Part shown: in pieces, positions 35,320-48,000 of the stretch
Numbering within the stretch: position 1 is the first letter of the stretch
Layout: each line of letters opens with the position of its first letter
NCBI RefSeq assembly: GCF_949628265.1
Contig: NC_088786.1
Span: 15,624,001 to 15,688,000 of the forward strand
From: Cloeon dipterum
Lineage: Eukaryota; Arthropoda; Insecta; Ephemeroptera; Baetidae
Direction: 5' to 3'
Length of the DNA stretch: 64,000 nt
Notes under the pieces: model-generated
Database searches by the model: none
What the model saw: only the letters and a program-made list of their open reading frames with translations
Told to the model about the DNA's origin: nothing
Program-made: the position numbers and the translations under genes

Positions 35320-38300
35320 TGACATCGGAGCCTATAATCTTCAAATCTCCTTTGGAGCGAGATCCTAGCAATTTACCGGAATGCCCAATTTTCGACTTTT
35401 TGCTAAAACGAATAAAGGACCAAGGAGTCGACAAAACGAACCGGCCTTGGGTGGTTTGTGCACATTTTTAATTTCGCTTCCCTTTCACTGCTAAGGCTAT
35501 TGCTTTTAAATGTCAGGTGGACACCACCACAGGTGCGAAGGTCTACTTCAAGGACATAGAAACGGACTCGAAGCGAGTTGCAAGCGCCTTGACGCGACTG
35601 GGATTTGGACACAGAGATTTTCTGTATTTCGTGACTTATGAGACAGCCGTCCTATATTTGGTCCAACTTGGCGTGTGGAGACTTGGTGGAGGCGTGCGCG
35701 GCAGTTTCCAAACGGAGACTCCAGGTATTTATTAAACTGGTAATTTAGATTTGTTTTTCGTAATTAATTTTTTTATTTAAATTATAAGAGGAGTTTGCTC
35801 GCCAGTTGAGGGAGACGCAAGCTCGGTTCATTTTGGTGGACAAGGAAACGTTTCCTGTCATTAAGAAAACGATTCAACTGCTAACATGGGAAGTAAAGCT
35901 GATTTCCTTCGACGACGTTGGCGAAGCAGACGTAACACTCGTAAATTCACTTTTGGAGGATGATGGATCTGGTGAGTGGCGTTATCTCAGGAGTGAACGA
36001 TGTGAAGTAATTTTTACGACTTTTTATCACTCTCAAGTTTTAAGATGCCAATATACCTTTGTACCTTTTTCGAAATCCAATTGTGCAATATATATATATT
36101 GTTCAAAGTACAATGGTTTTTATCCTATTCGAGCTATTTTTTAATCTCCATGTTGCTATTACTATCAAAGCAATGCCTGAGAAAGTAGACATCAAGCCAA
36201 AGGAGGACGTAATTTGCGCACCGAACACTAGCGCCAGCACCGGCCTGCCAAAGGGCGTTTGCCACACTCACTTTAGCTTGACATCCTTGGCATTTGATCC
36301 AGAGGCCATCGACGTGTTCAGATTGTCTTTCATGACCCCGGCTAGCAACTACGCCATTGGCAGCTATATGGCCACCTGCTGCTCCATCTCCTACGGCACC
36401 ACGATCTTCCAACTTGGAAAATTCCAAAAGGAAAAATTCCTCGATTTATTGACCGAACACAGAGTAAAGAGATTTCGTAGTTTGAAGTCTGGATCAAAAG
36501 TTTATTTTCAACTGGGAAATTTCCAGCCTGCTAACACGCTGATGTACCCGTTCGTTTGCAACTGGTTTGCGCGTTGTGATGAATTGGATCAGTACGATCT
36601 GAGTTTCCTGGAAAGCATTACTATAGCTGGAGCTGTCCTGGACGCAACCACCACAGAGCTGATGGCCAAAAGACTGCCGCACGTCGAGATAATCCAACTG
36701 TACGGCATGACAGAGTTGATAAACGTTACCAACACAAGAATCGAAACTCCAAATAATAAGCTGTCGAAAGAGAAAATAATCATGAGAGAGAACCAAGGTT
36801 TGTTTGCGCGAAAATTTAATTCGATTTCATTGGAGAGAAAAAAATAGGAGAAATGTGCGTCTCTTCTGGAAAACTGGTGCCATATGTGGTTGCCCGAGTT
36901 GTCGACGTTGATACCGGGGAATTTCAGGGGCCCAATAAGAGGGGCGAGATATGCGTCAAATCTCCAATGACGATGAAAGGTTACCTTCGCGAAGGCTGCA
37001 ACGAGGTTATAACAATGGCCTATTCTGCACCAATTAATTGGCTCATGCTTGAAAATCTGATTTATAGCCTGTGATGGATGATTTCACCGACGATGGTTAT
37101 TACAAAACTGGAGACATCGGATTTTTTGACGAAGACTCCAACATCTACGTTGTGGAGAGAACCAAATTCCTTTTCAAGTACCAAGTGTGGTCGGTAAGTC
37201 CATTTGATTGGGGTTGACTGTGGCAAATGAGAAACTGTATCACGAATTGACCTTGATTTTGTCTATAAAAGATTAAATCGCTGTTAAACGTTCTGAATCA
37301 GCATTTCTTATCAAATTGAAGGAATGGCTCTGCTAATAGAAGAAGTGAAAATTCTAAGAGGAAAACATTAAATAACATGTTCTTGTCCTGAACTGTACTT
37401 TGCTTCCAAAATAAAATTCATATAATCAATAACCACAGTATTAGGCTGCAGAGAATTCTGAATCTGCTTAAGGCCGCATATTTTCGACAATCGCAGATTC
37501 AGAATTGTCTGCAGCTAAAATTGTGGACATGAATATTGTTTTGGAGGTTAACTGCTGATGAGGCTTGCGAGGCCGAAATAACCGCTGTTCAGTACAAAAA
37601 CGCATTATTTAATTTTTCCTCAATTATTTTCAATATTAGCTGGTCATCCTGAATTAATTTCCGCGCAGAGCGCAACCATTTGTTAAATTTAAATTCAGTA
37701 AATAGCCTGTGTGTGTGTGTAATTCTTTATTATTTTTAAATGCATTTAAAAAATGTTGAAACAAAAGAAAATACTCGATTCTAGATGGAATTGGAAATTG
37801 TCTTATTCAGAAATTATTGAAAATATCAGGAAATTGAGCAAAAGAAATAAAATCGTTGATTGAGCACTGATTTGTTGGATCTCTGTGCTCATTCTTTCAA
37901 TACTGATCATGCAATCAAATTTAAAACTTTCCAAGTCGTGGAAAAGTTAAATCTCAAAAGATGGAGTGAAATTATATGTATTTTAATTTCAACATCTTGC
38001 TAATAAAACTACCGTGACAATTTTTGAAGTCAAACTCGCGGTAATATTTACATTTTTTAAACCAGCTAAAAATTTTACAGAAAAAATATTTTTGAAAATA
38101 ATAGGAAATCTTTGTCATAGGTCTCCCCAACTGAAATTGAGTCAGTAATTAAACAACACCCTGGCGTGCTGGAAGTTGGAGTCATTGATATTCCTGACTT
38201 AGCAAACTCGAACGTGGCGAAAGCTTTTGTGCGAAAGAAGCCGAACGCCACGTGCACTGCTGAAGAACTCATCAAATTTGTCGCCGATCGTCTCATCGAA

Positions 38301-38408
38301 CGCAAACAATTGCACGGCGGAGTGGTGTTTGTGGATAAATTACCTGAGAGCAAGGGGAACAAACTGGACAGAATTGCGCTTAAGAAGCTTGAGAAGGGTG
38401 GACAATAA
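35320..38408 (+). CDS. Luciferase-like acyl-CoA synthetase 3 (diverged paralogue)
   Basis: Third tandem member, 553 residues. Coding exons: 35320-35453, 35517-35724, 35789-35971, 36171-36463, 36527-36797, 36848-37005, 37068-37193 and 38121-38408, in the same phases as copies 1 and 2. It differs along its whole length, so it is the older duplicate. The phosphate loop reads [12 protein letters not shown], with the first glycine changed to alanine. LYGMTE, KTGD, VERT and GNKLDR with the C-terminal lysine are kept. The hinge-region segment is FKYQVWSVSP, again without the usual glycine. The last intron is 927 nt, against 63 nt in both other copies, and carries the inverted repeat and hammerhead-like motif. 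The C-terminus is EKGGQ, with no peroxisomal signal. AATAAA at 38561-38566 is the likely poly(A) signal. Convergent with mind bomb. Confidence 0.9.
37433..37526. repeat. Inverted repeat (foldback) in synthetase 3 intron
   Basis: The arm at 37433-37467 and the arm at 37493-37526 are near-perfect reverse complements. They share CTGCAG, then AATTCTGAATCTGC, with outer CCACA/TGTGG, and differ by a few mismatches and one gap. A 25-nt loop separates them. The element is within the last intron of synthetase 3 and directly upstream of the hammerhead-like motif. It could be a small foldback element or part of a larger non-autonomous retroelement. Confidence 0.8.
37538..37601 (+). ncRNA. Hammerhead-ribozyme-like motif (type I, candidate)
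   Basis: The core CTGATGA (37555-37561) is followed by a 5-bp helix II (37562-37566 with 37570-37574, GCG loop) and GAAA (37575-37578). A short helix III (37578-37580 with 37586-37588) leads to a GTT cleavage triplet, with the predicted cut after 37589. Helix I pairs ACTG (37551-37554) with CAGT (37590-37593). Beyond an internal loop, GTTTT (37538-37542) can pair with AAAAC (37597-37601). A short helix III and an internal loop in helix I are features of retroelement-associated hammerheads. GTT is a less favoured triplet, helix III includes a wobble pair, and activity is unproven. It lies in the sense orientation in an intron. Confidence 0.4.
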
Positions 38409-38946
38409 CAAACGTTCATTTGACTATTTAGCTTTTATTTCTGATTGTGAAATTGATTTTTAAAAAAGAAAATGATATATATGTATATTATCAGGCAACA
38501 ATCGTTTGAATCTATTCAATATTTAAAAGCGTGTCACGTATTTTTGTCTAATCGAAAAGTAATAAAGATATAGCATATTAAGTAATAATTTCTAGTCTTG
38601 CTGCTTGGCTTTAACAACACGTTGTCAGTGCTCATAATCGGGTGCTTTCTGTTACACAAAGGCATAGTCTCATTTTTCTAATATCTCAAGTTGTCACTAT
38701 TCAGAGGCACGCAAGGAATAATATATTCCAAAATCTAATTTTGCGCATGTATATAAAGCAGCAATAATTGAAATGAGTTTGTAAAAGCGAAGATTTTGAG
38801 AGATTTCAGCTCTTCATTATTAATAATATTGATGAAAGGGTAAACATCTGGTTCTACGCGCTAATAAATGGAATTTCAAACCGATTCGGCACAGTGGCCA
38901 AGATTAATTACTTTATGTTCTACTTTAGGCAAATGTATAGAGTTCT
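38409..38946. other. Convergent 3' interval between synthetase 3 and mind bomb
   Basis: 538 bp holding the two 3' UTRs. AATAAA on the plus strand at 38561-38566 fits synthetase 3. For mind bomb on the minus strand no canonical AATAAA lies near the stop, only a CATAAA variant around 38911-38916. No other feature was seen. Confidence 0.6.
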
Positions 38947-41555
38947 CTAGTAAAGCAAGATTCTTTTCTCCACGGTCTTTCTGCATATGGGGCACTCTCC
39001 AATTTTGTCTCCGCACATTTGGCAGGTTCCGTGGCCGCAGAGGAAGATCATGTTTTTCAACCGGTCCAGGCACACGGGACACATAGTCTGCAAAATCCGC
39101 TCAATTAGCACGCACAGATATAATTCAAACTGATATTGGCTCACCTGTTCTTTGATATCTTGCAGCTGCTGCTGCAGCTTTTGGATGTCCGCGCTCGAGG
39201 TTGTGTCGCGGGAGCCGTTGTTCATCAGAGGCGGCTGGTAATTCACGCTGTTGATGTTACTATTAATGTTGCTATTAGTGGCGTTGTTGTTGGGTGCCAC
39301 TTCGCTTGTAGCTGAAATAAGGAGTAAAATAATGAAAGAGAGCAATGGATTTTTAGATTTGTATTTTTCTTACAAGTCGTCGTAGGAATCTCTTCCTCTG
39401 GGTCATTGATGACGTCACATATTGATCCTAAATTGGAAAAAATGGTTTTAATGGAGTTGAAGGATGAAAAATAACTGTTTCAAAATAAAATCGATAAAAT
39501 CAAAGCTGATTGTTAAGCTACAAATTTACGCGTGTCTAAAAGAAATATTACCGATTCCTCCGCAGCAAACGATGAAGGGCACCATTTGGTCGATTTGAGA
39601 TCTGCATTGCACGCACTTCTTCATCAAAGAAGCGCAACAGTCACAAGCGCACATGTGTCCGCACGGTCTGAACAGCACAGAAGCCTTCTTGTCCGAGCAG
39701 ACGACGCACTCTTCAATCTGTTGTGTTAACAAATCTTTCAGCGTGATTGGCAAGGGAAAAATGAGATAGTTTCTACCTTGACCCTGGTCACGACAGGTTC
39801 TCTGCACACAAGACACTTTTTCACCCTGGGAGAGCAGGCTGTGCAGCAGGCGACGTGGCCGCACGGCGTGAAAAGGGAGTCCCTCTTCATGTCGGAGCAC
39901 ACAAGACACTCGTCCAACTGCTCACCAGCGTTTGAAGATTCCATTCCTCCTTCACTAGAGTCCCTGAAATTTAATTTCAAGTCTTGCAAAATAAATACAT
40001 ATTTAAATTAAAAGACATGAAAAATAATTACAACTTTGTTTAAAATTTAAATTCTTACATCACTAAAATAAGACAGAAAATATCTTCTTTTGATTTCATT
40101 AAATCTTATAAATAACAGGCAGGCAAGAACATAGACAAAGTTAAATTTTTTTAACAGAATAACTGACCACAACTCATCTCCGACCGAGTTCTGCACCATC
40201 CTCTCCCTGTGGCACCTTGCTAGGGCGCGGCAAAGGTTGGGATCCGGACAAAGGTCCAGTGGTGTTTGGCCCTTTTTATTTTTGATGGTGAGATCGGCCC
40301 CGTTGGCAGCCAGGAAACAAGCGATGGAGGCAGACGATTTCTTATCTGCTCCTTGGCTGCCGAGTCCCATGAGGAGCTGGAAAAGTAAGAGTAACATTAG
40401 AAAAGTGTGCATGAGTATAGCAGCCGAATTAATACAAAATACCTTTCCAACATCCTGCACGTCCTGTAGTTGTCGCAGCTGAGACAGAGTGTGGTGGCGC
40501 AGTGCCTCGTGGAGCGGCGTGTCTCCGTCTTTGTCGGGGATGTTCAGATTTGCACCCTCGCGCACAAGAAGCTGTTTTGGAATTTGATTTTTTTACTATC
40601 CATGTTCTGTTTAAGTACAACTATTGGAGATGGTCAAAAGAATTGAGTTGCTCACTTACAATTATAAAAGTTTCAATTAATTTGAAATTCAATTTTTACT
40701 CTTGTTCTGTGCAGCCCAACAAAATTTCGCCCAGTATTAAAATTCTAATTTTTGATTCATAGTTCATTATAGGTTTTTTTAATGGTTTCAATAAAGATTT
40801 TTAATTAAGTATGGAAGAAAATGAAAAGAGTTTAGAATAAAGTGAAAAAGGATTTCCAAGAAAATTATATTTTTGCTATTTTGGCCTGAGTAAATTTGCT
40901 ATCATTTCGAAACTCACGTAGTTTTTTAAGGGTGGTATGAGGTGAGCTATATGCAATGGAATTCCGACCATTATCATTCTTTCGGAGATGTTTAGTTTTG
41001 AAAATTAACCTCCCAAAAACGAAAATCGACAGAAACTCAAGTTATATTGACGCTAGGGAGATGTGGTTACGACAGAAAATATGTTTCATCATACTCTAAA
41101 ATCTTGCAATTCGAACTATATCAATAAAAAATTAATTATAATAATTTTAATTCAAAATTAAACATGCTTAAACAAATTTCAAAATTACTAAAAATAATAA
41201 AAACTCAAACAAACGTGAGTTTTTATCACATCAATTTTGCGGATTCTTGCTATACAAAAATTTCAAAATTTACGTAAAAAAACGCTTGCTTCTAAAAAGA
41301 GAGCTTCCAAATTCCATATTCATGATTGAATTTACCCTGACGATCTGCGTGTGTTGTCTTTCGACGGCGAGGTGCAGGGCCGTCTGGAGGTTCACGTTCT
41401 GCAGGTCGGGGTCCGCTTTGCCCACCAGGACCAGCAGTTCAGCGACCTCGACGTGGTTGTTGAGGGCGGCCAAGTGAAGCGCGGTGTAGCCGTCGTCCTT
41501 CTTCTCGTCCACGATCCACGGGCGAGGCAGCTTCATCAGCAGAATTTTCATAGCA
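38947..41555 (-). CDS. mib1: E3 ubiquitin ligase mind bomb, C-terminal part
   Basis: RING E3 ligase that ubiquitinates the Notch ligands Delta and Serrate/Jagged to drive their endocytosis in the signalling cell. Eight minus-strand exons: 41555-41336, 40571-40443, 40376-40168, 39963-39777, 39717-39552, 39427-39374, 39311-39145 and 39087-38947. They give the last 423 residues. The first two exons hold ankyrin repeats ([20 protein letters not shown], then [15 protein letters not shown], then [18 protein letters not shown]). Exon 3 has [10 protein letters not shown] and [15 protein letters not shown] 1 starts [17 protein letters not shown] 2 [13 protein letters not shown], and RING 3 [20 protein letters not shown]. 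The protein ends KRILLY, the invariant family C-terminus. A coiled-coil-like [12 protein letters not shown] precedes RING 3, after an Asn-rich linker. The end of exon 3 is uncertain between two donors a few bases apart. N-terminal MIB/HERC2, ZZ and earlier ankyrin exons were not found upstream in the window. Confidence 0.93.
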
Positions 41556-44500
41556 CTGCAAAACAAGCAGATAAAGCGAATTTTTAATCTCGAAAAGACG
41601 AGTTTCAATCATCGTGGCTGCCTCGCTGGAAGCGATCATTAATATCGAATTCCTACTATTAAGCAGCGCTGCGCGTGTGACATTTTTAGCCTGTCGCAGC
41701 AGGCGTGCACAAAAAAAGCAGCACACGTGCAGTCATCCTCGCTTTTGCCTCAATAAACGCCCGCCATCATTAAGCTCTTGTTTTAAGAGCGCGAAACAAA
41801 AAAACGAGAGGCATCAATTCACTCGGCAATGCCGCGCCAGTCATTAGTACACGCAGTCAGCGCGCATTTTCGCTCTGCATTCATATTTTAATACGGCTGA
41901 CAAGCCTCTTGGCAGCCCTCGACTTATGAACACACACACACGCACTTAGCTTGTCTTGACGCTTGCACAATCCAATAAGATTTCTGTTTATAAGGGAAAA
42001 CTGAATCTTGCACTTTATTTGAGTTGCTCAATGCAACTGGAGGTAAAATACATTTTATTTGTGGCTGCAGGATTCTCATAAGGCGCTTAATTTATGCGCA
42101 GTGTCTAATGTTATATACGTTTCAACAGTTTCTTATCATATAAAATCTTCAAAAAAGGTTATATGGACTTCATTATTGATATCTTGGTTCTGAAGGTATT
42201 TTAGCATTTTGCAAAGTTAAATTTGCAGGGTAATTATAAAGCCCAAGGTCAAATTGCAAAAAGAAAAATGGTTATAAGAAAAAAATAATTGCTTCACTTA
42301 ATTTCAGCATTATAGCTCACACTTATTTTCTGTCACAATAATAATTATTATTTCAGGCAAAAACATCATCTAGGATCATTTAAAATTCTTCCATAAGTTA
42401 CTGATAACATAATATGTACAATACGCTCTTTTTAACAGACAGGTTGGGAACGATTGCGAAAATTTTGACATTTATGCAAAACTGACACGATTATTTTTAG
42501 TTGGTTTTGGATTCCAGTATAGGATGCTTGTATCAGCTTGTAAATTTGCTCACCGATAAAATATCATTTTTAGACGTAGCATAATATATATGTCAATTAT
42601 TAGTCTTAAATAAAAACAACTTAAACGAAAATTTACACCTATGAAAATTGGTGCATCAACTTTTCCCTTTTTATGAAAATATTCAATACCTTGCTATTGT
42701 TCAATGTGATCATTAAAATCTTTCAAAAAGTAAATTATTAAAATATACCGAGCCAAATGTTTATATCTAATAAAATCTTATCAACAGTTATATCGAACAT
42801 TCAACGAAATAAAGAAAATGTGCGATCCAAAACAAAGCTGTGGTTTCGCTGTTTTGGTATAATTTGCATTAAAACCACTAAAATAAACTATTTTCAACAT
42901 TTCTCTTTTTAAGATTATCAGGTTTGGAAAATAAACTATATATTAACCATTTCAAAAATCATCGGGAGAATTTTACGAACTATCATTATTTATACACCAT
43001 TTTGTGTTTGGAAGGCTTCGCAACATTATTGGCATGCAGTTTTAGATGATTTCAAGTGTGGCTCGAAAGTCTTCTACCAGTGGAGCTATTTCAGCGTTGT
43101 TTCAAACTGAAGTCATCCAATTATCCGAGCGCAATTCTCTGCTCTCCCTCCATGCTCGTGCGTTCGCGTTCGGCCGGCGAAAAAGTGCACGCACTGGCTA
43201 GCAAACTAAGGGGCCAATTCATGGCCATGAATGGGGGTCAGGGGCGACGCTAGGGTGACGTCATTGCGGGCAGCTCGCTCCACGAAGATGCACTCATCAC
43301 AGCAGTTGCTCGTCAGTTACTTTTGGAGCTGCCCGAGCCGACAAGGCGCACAATTAACAAAACACGGCTTCAAGAGCGCGATGCGGGTGATTCGTGTGCA
43401 ATTACTCAAACATCCAGCGCGGTGTTGGTGCGTGCCTCGTTTGGATATTCGGAAATCAATTTCTCTAACTGAGCAGCAAGACTCCGCGGGGAAATCGGAA
43501 GGTGCGGTCGTTAGGCGCAAGAGTGTCCCTCCCGCAGCACGCGTGTCTCGGCGCGGCTCGTAAATTAGGCGCCGTCGCCGCCGTGCATGTGCGTCTCCGC
43601 AGACAGGATGGAGAACAAGAGGCTGCAGCGCGCAGAGCCAGAACCAGAGGTATCCCACTAACGGGCAGGGCTGATCGAACAAGGGACTCGACAATTTATA
43701 AATAAATACATTCCTAGAAGGGCGTTGGTTTTTTCAAAGCTGGTAAATTTAGACGCACATGACTATATAAGGCGGGCCAACTGCCTCCGGGCAAAAGCGT
43801 CCGAGTTCAAAGAGGAGGTGATTTTTAAAATCTATTCTCGAGCAGAAGAGGTGATAGAGAATGGTTTGTGTTGAAAGCTGCCTCTCGCATTGATTGATTT
43901 TTTTTCCAGCCCCAATGAATTTTAGAACTGGAAGCACTTCAGCAGATGGGTTGAAATGGTGATAATTTAAATTTGGATCACAATAAGGAGGAGGGAAATT
44001 TCGAGCAGTCATGTTTATTCGTTCAATAGATTTCAAAAATATCTGACCAATTTGTTTTGACGGTTATTTAATAAACATTGTAGATTTAACAGTAAATGTG
44101 ACTAAATGCTATAACCTGATCAAGTTTAAAATGCAAATGAGACCGAATATTTCATGAAGTTTTTTAGCATTTCATTTAAAAGTTTTACTAAACATATGAC
44201 ATAATGATATATCGCTTTTGAAGTACATAATCCAGCCACCCTTCTACAAAGGATTGGATTTTGATTTTTGCAACACTCAAATTTGTGTTTCATTGTGAGA
44301 AGTTACTAAAAAATGTGCTGCTGCAGCGATATTCCAAACTAGAAGATAAAGCAACAGTAGAATAGGAAACGTCATACCGCCTACTCCAATGGTTAGCATC
44401 GATTGTTAGTTTAATTGTTTGGTTTGACCTAACATGACCAAAAATATGAGACCAGCAATTTAGCAAAAAATAATCTTTAAGGCCAGAATATTTCGTTTAT

Positions 44501-45000
44501 TGGCACCTACGAGGGTTGAAAAAGTAATCTGGTTAATGCGATTGCTGATTAGGTAAAAGACTTCTCTATACCATCTCTTAAATATAATTAATTGATAATT
44601 ATCGAAACAAACCAAGCCAAACTGAGCTATGAAAGCAATTTCCTCCTCCGCATTTTTCTACGAAAATAAGACAAACAAGTCTTTTCTGGCAATGGTGAAT
44701 TTAATCAATTCAATTTTCTTTTTCATTATCGGAATGAGCAGTTTAATTTGATTGGAGATTGTGCCGGATAGGATCCTCCTAATTCATTTGCGAACAGAAT
44801 GATTCGCTTCTTCAAACGGATAAAAGCCGCCATTAATGGAGTGCTTTCGCCGAGCAAACAGATGATTCACAAGAGGCAGCCATTCACCTCCTCCTTTGGC
44901 GAAAAAGCTGAAAAAATGTCTCGGTCGGAGGTAAAACGCTGTTTGCGCGCACATTTTTCTCTCTCTCGCTTTCATCTCCAATTTCCTGTGCTCGCGCCAA
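41556..45000. other. Region upstream of visible mind bomb exons
   Basis: No further mind bomb exon was recognised. 42.0-43.0 kb is AT-rich. A GC-rich patch with many CpG lies at about 43.1-43.65 kb. It includes a TCAGTT initiator-like site at 43313-43318 and an ATG in good context at 43608 opening a 14-codon stretch before a possible donor (see findings). 43.7-44.75 kb is AT-rich again. If the mind bomb N-terminus lies further right, all of this is intron. Confidence 0.45.
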
Positions 45001-48000
45001 TTAATTTGATCCGCGCGCTAGTGGGGGATAAGAATTCATGATGTTTTTTGCACTCTCTGGAGGAGACGCATGCAGCTGTGTGCCCATCACCCGCGGGGCC
45101 AGCGCACACATGTGCACGCAGCCCGACACACATGCGGCGCACCACCACTGGGGCATTCGCACCGCATTATTTTCTGGCTGCGCGGCTGCTGGATTTTTAA
45201 AATGAGACTTCCTCCAGCCGCCGGCTCTAAATCACGCCTTTGCGTCCAAAACATTCCTTTCCTTCCTTCCTGCCTTCCTTCAGCTGACAAGTCTAGCATG
45301 GCTCACGCGATTGTGCAAACGACTCACTCGCGCGCGCTCCGTACCTAACAATAAGATATTTTGCCCGAGCATGAAATTGCTGGTTTCTTCCACTTTTCAT
45401 TCACCCTGCCGTTGATCTTTCGCGTTGCATGAGGCGAATTGTTTCCAGTACGCCGCCTGCTTCAGAGGTTTCCGACAGAGCAGTGAAATTGAAAAGAAAG
45501 TCGGATTTGGAGAGGAGAAAAATAAAAAAAGCAATGAGTGAAACATTGAGAAATAATGTCAAAGTTTAGGGAAACACACGAGGTTGCAAATAATGGTACA
45601 AATTATGGGGTAGATGGTAGTCATCCGCAGTGATTTGAGCTGAATCAGAGTTTATCTCATAAAATCCAAGCACAGCATTGCAAAAAATCAAATTGAAAAT
45701 TAATGAAATTGGATCAAATTTAACAGACACGATTTCATGTGAAAAAAATGGTTATTTCAACTGCGAAATCGTAAAAAAGTGGCGCAGTTTATCAAACAGA
45801 TTTCTTCACATCTGCAATAAATCGTACGTGTAAAAACACAATAATATATGATACAAGAATAAATGCAATTTTTGTTACATATTATATTATATAATTTCTC
45901 CCTCTGTGCCCTAATGATATTTTTGTTAGTTGGTTATTTCTTTTAGAAGTGGGGATGTATGGGGTAAAATTACCCTGCTGATCTAACATAAATTCTAATT
46001 TGGAAAGTTTTATTAACTCTGCAAACTGAGTTATTGAAAAATTACTCTTTTTGCTGCAACTTGTATAGTTTTTGCCCCCCTTACTATGTCATTCTTATTA
46101 GAATTTGCGAGAGGTTTAACTCAGGCGAAACTATAGTTTTTACCATATAAAAATCCCTAGCTTGCATAAGGGGTTTATTTTAAAAATAGAAAGAGTACAC
46201 ATAATCCTATCAAACCTATTCCTTTCTAGGTTTGTGCTGTATTTTTATCGAAACCTTTCCGCCATCTTGGGATTTTATAAAACTTAATTTACTAAGCTTA
46301 TAAAAATTTCTATTTAAAAAAAAACATTCATAAATTTTGCAACTAATCTCACACTTAAGTGGCTCATAGATTAAAATACCGATATTTTGAAAAATGACTC
46401 GTAGCAATATTGTAAGTTCAAAGTAGAGTTCAGTAGCATTTTGCTGCAGGAGCGTTTCCATATATCTCATCAACATTAAGTGAGTTTCCGCCATCAAGTA
46501 CAGAGCAAACGGAGAGAGAGAGAGAGCGAGCGAGGGCACGTGAATGGAGCTATCTTGGGCGCAAGTGACGCGAAAGAAGCTGCGGGGCGGCCATTCAGAT
46601 TAATGCCTGGGATTAATTCAATTTGCGTCCAAAAAGGGTTGTTAACCTACGATTGGCTGCGCAATGAAAAGCACCGGCGGAATTGCGGCCTTCCCTGCCG
46701 CAAATCCGTAAGTGGATGCAAGCAGCGCTCGAGAGGGCTCGTTTCGAATCCATTTCGATATACAAAATACAGCCACATCGGCAAGGGGCAATTATTGCCG
46801 GTGTGCGATTAAAGTGCAAATTGTTTCCAGCAGCGGCATTTTTGCGCTCTCAAACCTCCTTCTTGCAGCGCGCGCACTGTTTTAATGCTGTACTGTGGCG
46901 AACGTTAGTGCAAATAATTTGCCTGTAACACCCTCGCCGACACCGTGGGGTCATTTACTCGCTGGAAACTTCCACTGCACAACACACCGCTGTAAACCAT
47001 GATTGCTTTTGTTTGCAACACACCAGGAGCTCTCATTAACTGGGGATTTGAAATTGTTGCATAATGAGATATCTACAATTTAGCAAAATGTGTGGATTTC
47101 CACATACTGTGCTCATATGAAGAAACACAGCATTCGCAAGGGTTATTGTTCTTGACTTAAAAATTGCTTCTAACATAAACTCAACGCAAAAAAAAAACAG
47201 TTTGTAAGGGTGCACGAAGCTATAGAAAATGGATTAAAAAGCCGGTAAGAAAAAACCCGCAACTCTGATCAATGATTAAAATCTGGTAATAATTGTGTCT
47301 TTAGCATTATCTTAAAGTTCGTCTACACAATTATTGAGAATAAAGATTACAACCTGGGCAGTTTCAATCTAAATTAAAAATTCTCTAGTCACAGCTTACG
47401 CAAAAAAATTAAAACCTATATAATTGATACTTTTCAGATCGAATCATGTGGAAAAACCTCTTCCTTGACTAAATTTTAGTTGTTTTCCTATTAGCCCTTC
47501 TTGAGCTATCATGAGAATCTTGGCCAGATTCGAAAATTCCACCGTCAGAAGCATTTCCTTTTTACTAGAAATCGGAGAAATCCAAGGAAGAAATCAATAA
47601 GCTCTTTATTATATAAAAAAATAAGAAAGACGAAGAAATCAATTTTTGAGGCCGTGGGCGAGTGCGGCCGGCCAACCCACCGACAATCGTCTAACAGCAC
47701 AATAAGCGTGACCGAGAGACAAATCGCAGCAGCTTATTACTGCCGGCATACAATTCACACACAATGCACCCATTCAAATCTAATGAGATCGAATGAAACC
47801 GCTCCACATCTTATCGCTTAAGGAATTATTACATCCTCCCGATGCAGGCAGGCGAGAGCAGCGCGCAGCAACTCGCTCGGAGGGGCCGTTTATTTAGTTT
47901 CATTTGCATGGTGGCCGCGACAGCGGCCGGCAGATGCGAGAAGAGAGTCGGTTGGTCCGCTTGACAGTGATATTTCATGTACCTTGCCTGCTTGCGTTGG

